Source of the DNA: an uncultured Tessaracoccus sp.
GTDB taxonomy: Bacteria; Actinomycetota; Actinomycetes; Propionibacteriales; Propionibacteriaceae
Reading direction: 5' to 3'
Length of the DNA stretch: 35,582 bases
Assembly: GCF_947255005.1 (NCBI RefSeq)
Contig: NZ_CAMYFI010000022.1
Coordinates: 1-35,582, forward strand
In this document: positions 7,940 to 14,837 of the stretch, piece by piece
Numbering within the stretch: the stretch's first letter is position 1
Layout: the number at the start of each line of letters is the position of its first letter
Position numbers and translations under genes: made by a program
Notes under the pieces: model-generated
What the model saw: only the letters and a program-made list of their open reading frames with translations
What the model was told of the DNA's origin: nothing
Databases searched by the model: none

Positions 7940-8334
7940 GGCGTTCTCCTCATCTCTCCGCCGGGGTAGCCCGACGGCCTCACACTTCGATGATGACAGG
8001 AAAACGAGGAGCCAAACCTCGAATCATGTGGGCGTCACTACGGGTTTTGGTTGAGTACGAGGTTCGGTAGGTGCTGGGTATAGGTACTCAGGAGTTCATC
8101 TTGCGAAATGGGCACCATCCATCAGGGACCATCGTCTGACAAGGGGTTTCGCACCCAATCATCCGACCGCTGAAAAGCAGTCGTTCACCATTCAATGCAG
8201 CGACACTAGTACTCAGTCGGGTCATTCCGACCATTCGCTGGCACCTATGAGTAGTTGCCTGACGAGAACCCTCAACGCAAACGCTAGCCAACGAGAGGGT
8301 CACTATCCGGTGAGAGTGGCGTTCTGCCAAAAAA
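7940..8334. other. 395-base gap between the WhiB-like gene and the LCP gene
   Basis: This stretch is the leader and promoter region of the WhiB-like gene (minus strand) and the 3' flank of the LCP gene. A weak 8-bp stem with one mismatch and a GAAA loop lies at 8164-8183. One small minus-strand reading frame (8088-8234, 48 codons) with an AGGTG seven bases before its ATG is possible but has poor codon bias. I see no convincing -35/-10 pair, tRNA or other RNA. Confidence 0.5.
8088..8234 (-). CDS. Candidate small ORF, 48 residues, doubtful
   Basis: A frame on the minus strand starts at ATG 8234 with AGGTG seven bases upstream and encodes 48 residues, with a C-terminal part containing three cysteines (GCETPCQTM, then GWCPF). 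It lies directly downstream of the LCP gene in the same orientation, at the end of an operon that contains peptide-handling genes (PqqD-like, HprK-like). Against it, third-position GC is low compared with all neighbouring genes and the sequence matches nothing I know. It is recorded because the operon otherwise lacks a peptide substrate. Confidence 0.2.
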   Translation of the reverse strand: MVGMTRLSTSVAALNGERLLFSGRMIGCETPCQTMVPDGWCPFRKMNS

Positions 8335-9378
8335 CTACTTCTTTGAGTAGTACTTCTCCATCTCGTCATCACGCAGGGCCTGCCCGAGTTGAGACAGGCG
8401 TTCTTCATCGACTCTGACGTACGACTGCCTGTCCACCGACCTGCCGAAGCCCGCCCACGGCGCGCTGTAGGAGCGGATATTCGACGAGCCCTCGAAACCA
8501 AGACTCATCGCGAGCTTGGTAATCCGGTCGTTGGTGAGGGCATCGTCGACGGTGAAACTCGGCCCAATCGCGGTGACGGCCTCGCGGAACTTGATCGGGT
8601 CGGCCAGCACCCCACGCGAGGTGAGCTTGTCGAACACTGCCAGTGTCACGTCCCGCTGACGCTCCTGGCGGTCGAACTCGCCGTTTGCCAGCTTGTAGCG
8701 CTGCCCGACGTACCAGCGCGCGTCCTCGCCGGTGGCGAGCGTCACCTCACCCTTGGGCCACGAGTGCCCGCCCCACGAGGAAGCCTGCTTGTTGTAGACT
8801 GTCACACCGCCGACGGCGTCGATCGCTTTCTTAAACCCCTCGAAGTCTGTGATCGCCACATGGTCGATGTGGATGCCAAGCAATTGCTGCACCGTCTGCA
8901 CAGCCAGCGGAGCGCCACCCCACGAGTAGGCGGCATTGATTTTGGCCACCCTCTTACCTGGAATGTTGACCCAGTAGTCACGCGGGATAGAGATGAGGTG
9001 GACACTCTTGCGATCACCTGAAATATGCGCGAGGATCAGCGCGTCGGAACGGCCACGGTCGGCACCGCGGGAGTCGGAGCCGATGATGAGAATGTTGACC
9101 GGCGCGTTGTCTTCGCCCGGCTTGGCGGCCTTGCCGGATGGCGGAGACCACGTCTCGCTGGGCGGCAGGAGGTCCTTCGAGCGGTTGATCGAGTTGAGCG
9201 CATCGTTCAGCGCCTTGCCGTACCAGGCCAATACCCCGATCGCCAGCAGCAGCACCACACCCAACAGTGCGAGCGTGATGGTGAGTGCGCGACGATTCTT
9301 CTTGCGCCCCGCGGCGCGACGCGGCGTGTTGTCGTCCGTTTCCCGCAGACCGTCGTCGTCCAAGACACTGTCGCTCAT
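8335..9378 (-). CDS. LytR-CpsA-Psr (LCP) family glycopolymer ligase
   Basis: LCP proteins transfer undecaprenyl-linked glycopolymers onto peptidoglycan at the outer face of the membrane. The 347-residue product has a charged cytoplasmic N-terminus, one membrane segment at about 31-52, a linker, and an LCP domain from about residue 95. Conserved features include NILIIGSDSRG (about 95-105), RSDALILAHI, ISIPRDYWVNIPG with the key Arg-Asp near 133-134, and KINAAYSWGG. The ATG overlaps the stop of the upstream phosphatase gene (ATGA), so the two are translationally coupled. As the last recognised gene of the rmlCD operon it most likely anchors the polysaccharide made here. Confidence 0.93.
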   Translation of the reverse strand: MSDSVLDDDGLRETDDNTPRRAAGRKKNRRALTITLALLGVVLLLAIGVLAWYGKALNDALNSINRSKDLLPPSETWSPPSGKAAKPGEDNAPVNILIIGSDSRGADRGRSDALILAHISGDRKSVHLISIPRDYWVNIPGKRVAKINAAYSWGGAPLAVQTVQQLLGIHIDHVAITDFEGFKKAIDAVGGVTVYNKQASSWGGHSWPKGEVTLATGEDARWYVGQRYKLANGEFDRQERQRDVTLAVFDKLTSRGVLADPIKFREAVTAIGPSFTVDDALTNDRITKLAMSLGFEGSSNIRSYSAPWAGFGRSVDRQSYVRVDEERLSQLGQALRDDEMEKYYSKK

Positions 9379-10244
9379 TGCAGCGCTCCCATCATGGTTC
9401 TTCCGAGCACCTTGGCGATCACGTCGAGATGCGAGTCAATGATACGCGCAGTCTCCTCGGCCACAGAATCACCGCGCCCGTAGGGATCGTGCACGGAGTC
9501 GCCGCGCTCGACGGTGCGATGCGCCCACAGGTAGGGGGCCACGTCCTCGGGGCGGGCAGAGTCTGGCAGGTGCTGCAACTCCCGGGCCATATGCCCAATC
9601 AGGAACGTCTTCATCGCCGCCTGCGGCCATTCCTCAAGGATGTAGTTGCGGTGCCGTTCGCTCATCGCGATGATGAGGTTCGCTCCCTCGACGAGGTCAC
9701 GGGTGATCTGCTTCGCGCTGTGGTTTGAACCGTCATTGGGATCGGTGAGGTGTCGCGCCATCGGTGGGTCGACGGGCTGCCCGACGAGCGCCTGCGTGCC
9801 GGCGGAATTGACAACGATCCCGGGCAGCCCGAGGTGACGCATGCGACGGTCGGCATAGGCAGATCGGCAGATGTTCGCCGTGCAGACAAACAACAGCCTC
9901 AATTCACGCAAGGCCTCGACCTGTTGCGCTTCCTCTGGTGTCTCCTCGACGACAGCCTTCCGCTCCACCTTGGCGGCGGGGGTTTTATCGGTCATCAGAA
10001 CACCGGCCTCGACGAGGGCCTGCAGAAACTGCACGGTGCCGGTGCGGACCTCGTCTTCGGGTGCATCCCAGCGGTTGAGGGCCTCGGCCACCGGGTCGAG
10101 CCCGGCCACCACGTCGAGGTAGATCACGCAGCCAGTGCCACCGATCATCATAGGCTCGCCTGCGGGCAGTGACATCACGTGGATCGTGTCGGTTTTTGGA
10201 TCGTGAACCCAGGCGGTGTCCGGGTGTACGCGGTAGCTGCTCAT
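9375..10244 (-). CDS. PqqD-like domain fused to low-molecular-weight protein tyrosine phosphatase
   Basis: The 289-residue protein has two parts. Residues ~1-90 resemble a PqqD-type peptide-binding domain (the dTIHVMSLPAGE..IGGTGCVIYLDVV core, then FLQALVEAGVL). Residues ~115-289 are a low-molecular-weight tyrosine phosphatase with the P-loop C-x5-R (CTANICR, Cys121-Arg127) and the general-acid loop HDPYG (Asp253). I place the start at 10244, not further upstream, because AGGAGGA precedes this ATG and it overlaps the previous stop as ATGA. LMW phosphatases in capsule loci usually reverse BY-kinase autophosphorylation, and one is encoded at 16453. The PqqD-like part instead suggests recruitment to a peptide or to the kinase/nucleotidyltransferase module upstream. 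The PqqD assignment is weaker than the phosphatase one. Confidence 0.85.
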   Translation of the reverse strand: MSSYRVHPDTAWVHDPKTDTIHVMSLPAGEPMMIGGTGCVIYLDVVAGLDPVAEALNRWDAPEDEVRTGTVQFLQALVEAGVLMTDKTPAAKVERKAVVEETPEEAQQVEALRELRLLFVCTANICRSAYADRRMRHLGLPGIVVNSAGTQALVGQPVDPPMARHLTDPNDGSNHSAKQITRDLVEGANLIIAMSERHRNYILEEWPQAAMKTFLIGHMARELQHLPDSARPEDVAPYLWAHRTVERGDSVHDPYGRGDSVAEETARIIDSHLDVIAKVLGRTMMGALQ

Positions 10245-11128
10245 CGGGGATCCTCCTGCTCCGGATGGAAAGTGTCGTGGTGGGTGACATTCTCGTCGAC
10301 GGCGCGATGCATCCGCCGCAGCCACGCCTTCCACACCTCGGTAGGGGTGGGGCGTCGTCCAAGGTCCATGGCAAGGCGGTCGGTGTTGACCAGCACGGAG
10401 CGCACGACGAGTTTCGCTGCGTCAACGGGGCCGCGGGCGGCTTTGAGGCGGGCGCGCCATTCGGCGGAGCGCACGACGTGGTCACCGCTCGAGAACTGCT
10501 TCCAGAGCTCGTAGTGGCGGTCATCGCGGTACTGTTCAAGTTCGCCGATGGCCGCCGCGAGGGGCAGTTCGGCGTCGAATTCGCGCGCCACCTGGCGGGT
10601 GCGGGAGCGCACCTCGTCGTCGGGGCGGTGCCAGGCGGCCTCGACGTCGGCTACCCCCGGGTCTCCGCTCCGGGCCGCGTGCAGCAGCAGGACGAGCCGC
10701 TGGTGCTCCAGGCTCGGCACGTAGCAGATGCGGTGCCCGAGCTGGATTGCGGTGCGATCGTGCCAGAAGCGGTCGAAGGCGTCGTTGGGGCGCAACCCGA
10801 TGCCCGGAAAGGAGCGGTGGATGTCGGCGTAGCCGAGCTTGTCATGCCACACGCAGGCCGCGTGCCCGAACGGGGAGCCCGTCTCGAACGACGCCACACG
10901 CCGCCAGCCCTGCTTCATCAGGCTTTGCATCACGCGACGTGCCCGGCGCGGCTCGACGAGCACGTCGGCGTCGGTGGAGGAGCGGGCCACAGGCTGTCCG
11001 TCTTCAAGTTGCAGCAGCTCGGTGTGCAACGCAGGCCCCTTGATGTGCAGGGCTCGCGCGCCCTCTACCTCGCACACGAACTGGATGGCCGCATGCGTGA
11101 GCTGCAGCCGCTCGGGCGTCGGGATCAC
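10241..11128 (-). CDS. Nucleotidyltransferase family protein (PF14907-like)
   Basis: The 295-residue protein belongs to the uncharacterised nucleotidyltransferase-fold family often found next to HprK-like kinases and PqqD proteins. Its N-terminal third has the family pattern HIKGPAL (about 28-34) followed by SSTDADVLV with the metal-binding Asp53 and Asp55. Later come FGHAACVWHD, ADIHRSF and a hydrophobic VPSLEHQRLVLLLHAA helix. The start is GTG 11128, which overlaps the upstream stop as GTGA and has GGGAGGTG before it. The open frame extends further upstream but that part lies inside the PqqD-like gene. From memory, related proteins in lasso-peptide clusters act on phosphorylated peptides. 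The substrate here is unknown. Confidence 0.78.
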   Translation of the reverse strand: MIPTPERLQLTHAAIQFVCEVEGARALHIKGPALHTELLQLEDGQPVARSSTDADVLVEPRRARRVMQSLMKQGWRRVASFETGSPFGHAACVWHDKLGYADIHRSFPGIGLRPNDAFDRFWHDRTAIQLGHRICYVPSLEHQRLVLLLHAARSGDPGVADVEAAWHRPDDEVRSRTRQVAREFDAELPLAAAIGELEQYRDDRHYELWKQFSSGDHVVRSAEWRARLKAARGPVDAAKLVVRSVLVNTDRLAMDLGRRPTPTEVWKAWLRRMHRAVDENVTHHDTFHPEQEDPR

Positions 11129-11388
11129 GGCACCTCCCGCAGCGCCTTCACGTCGATCAGGGAGCGCACAGCAGCGAGCGTGGCCTCCTCTATCGTCCTT
11201 CCCGGGGGTGCTCCGAACGCCTCCAAGCAGTGGGCGGCAAGCTCGTCGATGGTGCGCGGGGTGCTGCACAACCACAGGATGTCGACGGTCACCACGCTGC
11301 CGCGCACGAGGCGGTCGTCGACGAGCATGAGCGCGTCGGTGCCCTCCTCGAGCACGTCCAGAAGCTCCCCATTCGTTTGGTAACGCAC
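11125..11388 (-). CDS. PqqD-family small protein
   Basis: PqqD proteins are small winged-helix chaperones that bind a leader or substrate peptide for a partner enzyme. This 87-residue protein has the fold's pattern: a short beta-rich N-terminus (LMLVDDRLVRGS), the helix VDILWLCSTPRTIDELAAHCLEAFG, and an amphipathic C-terminal helix ending in SLIDVKALREV. The start is taken as GTG 11388, two bases after the previous stop, because the upstream extension overlaps the kinase gene. It sits between an HprK-like kinase and a nucleotidyltransferase, the order expected if it presents a peptide to both. No radical-SAM partner is present. Confidence 0.75.
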   Translation of the reverse strand: MRYQTNGELLDVLEEGTDALMLVDDRLVRGSVVTVDILWLCSTPRTIDELAAHCLEAFGAPPGRTIEEATLAAVRSLIDVKALREVP

Positions 11389-11389
11389 G

Positions 11390-12262
11390 TCAGACCGTCC
11401 CCAATCGTGCTTCGACGAGTGGCTCCAGCGTCTCCCACTCGGAATATGTCCAGCGCTGGACGCCGTCGACGAGGTCAATGACGTTCGCGACGGCGTGCAG
11501 CGGCTCGGGCAAGCGGTGGATGGACGACGACTGCGGCACCAACTCTTCGATGGCGGTGAGCAGCGGCAGGTCTTCCACCGTCACGTCGGTGGCCTCCGGG
11601 TCTCGATGCAGCAGCACCAGCCCGACGAGGAGTGGCTCGGCCCCGATGCTCGCCAGGCCCAGCTCGTCGGGGGAGCGCTCGGCCTTGTAGTAGCGCCCCG
11701 CGCCCACGACGGACAGCGGCTTGGGATAGGGGGCGACGTCGCCGTCGGCGTTGACGCAGAGCGTCTCGTCAGTGACGTAGGAGTAGCGCTTCGACAGGCC
11801 TATCGTCAGCGTCGTCTTCCCCGTGCCGCCGGCGGCGGCGAAGGCGAGCGCCTTGCCGGTGACGGGGTGCGCGACGCACCCGGCGTGCAGGAGGAGCCGA
11901 CGACCGATCCGGCGGGCGAGCAGGGCGCGGGTGATCGTCTGGGTGGCGGAGGTGAGCAGGGCCTCGATGTCGTGTGCGACGACGGTGTACTCGTCGTCGG
12001 GCTGGGGTTCGTCGAGGGTGTTCGCTGCGAACGCTTGGTCGAGGGTGCTCGCAGTGGGCTCCGCGTCGTTGGTGAGCTGCAGTCGCACAGTGGTTTCGGG
12101 GGCCTCATCTGGGCGTAGCGTGACGGGGTTCACCAGGCAGCGCGCCCACACGCGCCGGAGCTCGTCGGCCAGCAGCGCGTCCTGCTCTGGGCCTAGTGCA
12201 CCGTCGGTGACAATGAGCTCTGCCAGGACGCCGATGCCGCGGATGAGGAGCGAGGCGCTCAT
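11390..12262 (-). CDS. HprK-like serine kinase-related ATPase
   Basis: The 290-residue protein resembles the C-terminal catalytic part of HPr kinase/phosphorylase. After an unrecognised N-terminal ~110 residues come RRLLLHAGCVAH, the P-loop AAAGGTGKTTLT (about 142-153), and YVTDETLCV, which holds the acidic pair in the place of the HprK catalytic aspartates. True HprK regulates carbon use through HPr and has an N-terminal DRTGG-like domain absent here. Relatives encoded beside PqqD-like and nucleotidyltransferase genes are thought to phosphorylate a peptide or protein. ATG 12262 overlaps the rmlCD stop (ATGA). The substrate is unknown. Confidence 0.8.
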   Translation of the reverse strand: MSASLLIRGIGVLAELIVTDGALGPEQDALLADELRRVWARCLVNPVTLRPDEAPETTVRLQLTNDAEPTASTLDQAFAANTLDEPQPDDEYTVVAHDIEALLTSATQTITRALLARRIGRRLLLHAGCVAHPVTGKALAFAAAGGTGKTTLTIGLSKRYSYVTDETLCVNADGDVAPYPKPLSVVGAGRYYKAERSPDELGLASIGAEPLLVGLVLLHRDPEATDVTVEDLPLLTAIEELVPQSSSIHRLPEPLHAVANVIDLVDGVQRWTYSEWETLEPLVEARLGTV

Positions 12263-13674
12263 GACAGCTCCGAGCAGTAGTGCTCTAGGGCGTCGAAGGC
12301 ATCGTCGGGAGTGAAGCCCGTGGCGCGCAATTGGTCGAGGCGGAAAGCGCTGTGCAGTGGGCGGGGCGCGACGCTTTCCTTGCCCGCGGTGTATTCCTCC
12401 TGGGTGACGGGCGTGACGTCGTCAGGGTTGCGGCCGCGAAGCTCGAAGACGCGGCGGGCGATGTCGTACCAGCTCGTGACGGGGCCAAGATTGGAGACGT
12501 TGACCACCCCCTGCACGTCATGCTCGACAAGATGCACCAGGGCGCTTGCCAGCGTCGACGTGAAAGTGAGGCGCCCGGTGGCGTCGGCGATGACGGTGGG
12601 GGACACGCCTCGGTCGGCCAGGTCTGCCATGGTGCGGACGAAGTTGGGGCCTTCTCCCACCACCCAGCTCGTGCGGGCGATGAGGTGGCGCGGGGCGCCC
12701 ATCGCGGCCAGGTCGCCGGCGGCCTTCGTCTGCCCATACACCCCCAGTGGACTGAGCGGCTCGTCCTCCGGGTGCTCTTCTGCGGATCCGTCGAAGACGT
12801 AGTCGGAGGAGACATGCACCAGCAGGAAGTCGTCGCGGCGGGCAGCCGCGGCCAGTCGCGCGACGGCGGTGGCGTTGACGGCCCACGCCCGACGGTGACC
12901 CTCCGGTGTCTCGGCGGCGTCGACGGCGGTGTAGGCGGCGGCGTTGATGACCACGTCGAAGCCCGAGAAGTCGTAGGCCTCGATCGCGGCCGGATCTTCC
13001 AGATTCAGCGCGTCACGGCGAAGCGCCGTCGCCTCCGGCAACAACCGCTGGAGTTCGGTGCCGAGCTGCCCGTCGGCGCCCAGAATCAGCACCTCGCGGG
13101 AGGCGAGGGGGGCCGTCGCTCGGGGGCGCATGGGGGTTACGTCGGCCAGCCGCGGATGGGCGCGGTCGGCGTCGGAGATTTCCGCTTGCTCAGCGGGGAT
13201 GGGCCAGTCGATGGCGACGGTGTCGTCGAAGAGATTGAGGTAGGTGTATTTTGAGCGCGCCTCGGGAGACCAGTGGTCGTTGACGAGGTAGGAGTAGACG
13301 GTTCCGTCTTCGAGCGCCTGGTAGGAGTTGCCCACCCCGTAGGGCACGAACACGGCTGTCTCGGGGCCCATCTCGACGGTGAACACTCGGCCGAACCCGT
13401 CGCCTTCGCGCAGATCCACCCAGGCGCCGAAGATGCGTCCGGTGGCGCAGGAGACGAGCTTGTCCCACGGCTCGGCGTGGATGCCGCGGGTGGCTCCGGC
13501 GTGGGCGTTGAACGACATGTTGTTCTGCACCGGGCCGAAGTCGGGCAGGCCGAGGGCGAGCATCTTCTCGCGCTGCCAATTTTCCTTGAACCAGCCGCGA
13601 GCATCGCCGTGCACGGGGAGGTGTAGCACGAGCAGGCCGTCGATGGGGGTGCGCTCCACCCGCAACTGCGTCAT
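12259..13674 (-). CDS. rmlCD: Bifunctional dTDP-4-dehydrorhamnose 3,5-epimerase / reductase (RmlC-RmlD fusion)
   Basis: This single 471-residue protein carries the last two steps to dTDP-L-rhamnose. Residues ~1-180 are RmlC (cupin epimerase) with DARGWFKE, the catalytic-His motif RGIHAEPWDKLV (His66) and AVFVPYGVGNSYQAL. Residues ~193-471 are RmlD (SDR reductase) with the NADPH-binding GADGQLG (199-205), NAAAYTAVDAAE, SSDYVFDG and the Y-x3-K pair in YGQTKAAGD. Such fusions are known in actinobacteria, so this is not an assembly error. GGGAAGG precedes the ATG. It heads an overlapping operon with the HprK-like kinase through LCP. Confidence 0.96.
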   Translation of the reverse strand: MTQLRVERTPIDGLLVLHLPVHGDARGWFKENWQREKMLALGLPDFGPVQNNMSFNAHAGATRGIHAEPWDKLVSCATGRIFGAWVDLREGDGFGRVFTVEMGPETAVFVPYGVGNSYQALEDGTVYSYLVNDHWSPEARSKYTYLNLFDDTVAIDWPIPAEQAEISDADRAHPRLADVTPMRPRATAPLASREVLILGADGQLGTELQRLLPEATALRRDALNLEDPAAIEAYDFSGFDVVINAAAYTAVDAAETPEGHRRAWAVNATAVARLAAAARRDDFLLVHVSSDYVFDGSAEEHPEDEPLSPLGVYGQTKAAGDLAAMGAPRHLIARTSWVVGEGPNFVRTMADLADRGVSPTVIADATGRLTFTSTLASALVHLVEHDVQGVVNVSNLGPVTSWYDIARRVFELRGRNPDDVTPVTQEEYTAGKESVAPRPLHSAFRLDQLRATGFTPDDAFDALEHYCSELS

Positions 13675-13710
13675 TGCGTACCTTCCCTCGAGTTCCTCAT
13701 GTCAGCCTGG

Positions 13711-13738
13711 AGTATACCGTTGGGATAAGGATTGTCAC
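13711..13738 (-). promoter_or_regulatory. Promoter of the rmlCD-LCP operon
   Basis: On the minus strand GTGACA (13738-13733) and TATACT (13716-13711) are separated by 16 bases, a good match to a housekeeping -35/-10 pair. Transcription would start about 30 bases before the rmlCD ATG at 13674, leaving room for its ribosome-binding site. Confidence 0.6.
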
Positions 13739-13762
13739 TGCGCATGCCAGGGAGTGCGTCAG

Positions 13763-13768
13763 TAGAAT
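13763..13768 (+). promoter_or_regulatory. Candidate -10 box for a leaderless MauE-thioredoxin transcript
   Basis: TAGAAT is followed by seven bases and then ATG 13776. This supports that ATG over the one at 13767, which overlaps the box itself. Confidence 0.45.
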
Positions 13769-13775
13769 GCGTCCC

Positions 13776-14837
13776 ATGTCTCCACTCGTGCTCGCACCCC
13801 TCATTGTTGCCGTTGTTCTCGCGGTGAGCGGAATCGCAAAGGTGCGCCAACCGGAGGATGTCGCGAGCGCGTTCAGCGCGCTGCGCCTGCCGCGCTGGCT
13901 GGATCGCTCGTGCTTCCGGCTCGCGCTGCCCTGGGCAGAGTTGGCGTTGGCAGTGGCGCTGCTCGTGCTGCCTGGAGTGGCGGGGGTGATCGTCGCGGTG
14001 GCGGCACTAGCGCTGATGCTCGCCTACACCGTCGTCATTGGGCGGGCGCTCACCTTCGGCTACCCCGTGGATTGCAATTGCTTCGGGCGGCTCGGCATGG
14101 GTGAGGTGACCCGTCGCACGCTCGCCCGCAACGTGCTGCTCACCCTCGTTGCGGGCGTGGGTGTGGCCTACGCGGTCGCGGTTGGACGCATGCCTTTGGG
14201 CTATGTAGTCACCGGCGGGCCCAGCGTGTGGGGCTGGGTGTTGGGCGCAGGCGTGGCGGCGCTGGTGGCGACGCTGGTCGTTGGGGGACGCCCGACGGGC
14301 ATGTCCGGCCCCGTCGTGGGCGAGGTTGCGGAGGTAGCACGAGACGGCGGGGAGCTCGACTACGTGCGGCACCCGACGCCGCCGGCGGCGGTCATCACCG
14401 CCACGGGTGTGACCTACTCGGTGCGGGAGCTGGCGAGGACGCAGGCGCAGCTGCTGGTGTTCACCTCTCCAAGCTGCGGCTCCTGCAAGCCGGTCAGCGA
14501 ACGGATGGGGCAGATGCGGGAGAAGCTCGGGCCAGTGGCGCTGCGCGAGGTGTACACGATGGAGGTTGAGCGAGGGCTGGAGCTGGAGGAGAAGGGCGAC
14601 ATCGCCCCCATCGAGCACGCCCTGTTCGACCCGCACCGGATGCTGCGCACCGCGCTCGAGGTAGGCGGAACCCCGGCAGCCGTGCTGCTCGGCACCGACG
14701 ATCTCCTGGCCGGAGGCCCGGTGGTGGGGACGAGTAGCGTTCTGGAGTTTATCGAGGACGTAGCCGCCGAGATTGCCGCAGCGCTACCGCCAGAGGGCGA
14801 ACAACCCCAAGCCGGTGACGAACCGCAGAATCAGTAG
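13776..14837 (+). CDS. MauE/DoxX-like membrane protein fused to a thioredoxin-fold domain
   Basis: The 353-residue product has an N-terminal four-helix MauE/DoxX-type membrane domain (about 1-135) containing the paired cysteines of VDCNCFGRLG (100 and 102). It continues through one or two further membrane segments (about 150-170) and ends in a thioredoxin-like domain with CGSC (SPSCGSCKPV, 234 and 237) and VGGTPAAVLL, the cis-Pro loop. MauE-family proteins pass electrons across the membrane for disulfide formation or reduction, and here donor and thioredoxin are one chain. The partner is unknown; the cysteine-containing Tat-exported proteins encoded nearby are possible clients. Its last seven bases overlap the 3' end of the convergent glycosyltransferase gene. 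Confidence 0.82.
   Translation: MSPLVLAPLIVAVVLAVSGIAKVRQPEDVASAFSALRLPRWLDRSCFRLALPWAELALAVALLVLPGVAGVIVAVAALALMLAYTVVIGRALTFGYPVDCNCFGRLGMGEVTRRTLARNVLLTLVAGVGVAYAVAVGRMPLGYVVTGGPSVWGWVLGAGVAALVATLVVGGRPTGMSGPVVGEVAEVARDGGELDYVRHPTPPAAVITATGVTYSVRELARTQAQLLVFTSPSCGSCKPVSERMGQMREKLGPVALREVYTMEVERGLELEEKGDIAPIEHALFDPHRMLRTALEVGGTPAAVLLGTDDLLAGGPVVGTSSVLEFIEDVAAEIAAALPPEGEQPQAGDEPQNQ

Noticed and set aside
9375..12262. Lasso-peptide biosynthetic cluster
   Set aside because: No asparagine-synthetase-like cyclase, no transglutaminase-like protease and no recognisable precursor lie nearby; only the accessory kinase, PqqD and nucleotidyltransferase types are present.
12259..13674. RmlC-RmlD fusion as an assembly or frameshift artefact
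   Set aside because: A single uninterrupted frame with a natural linker near residues 180-193 joins the domains, and such fusions are known in actinobacteria.
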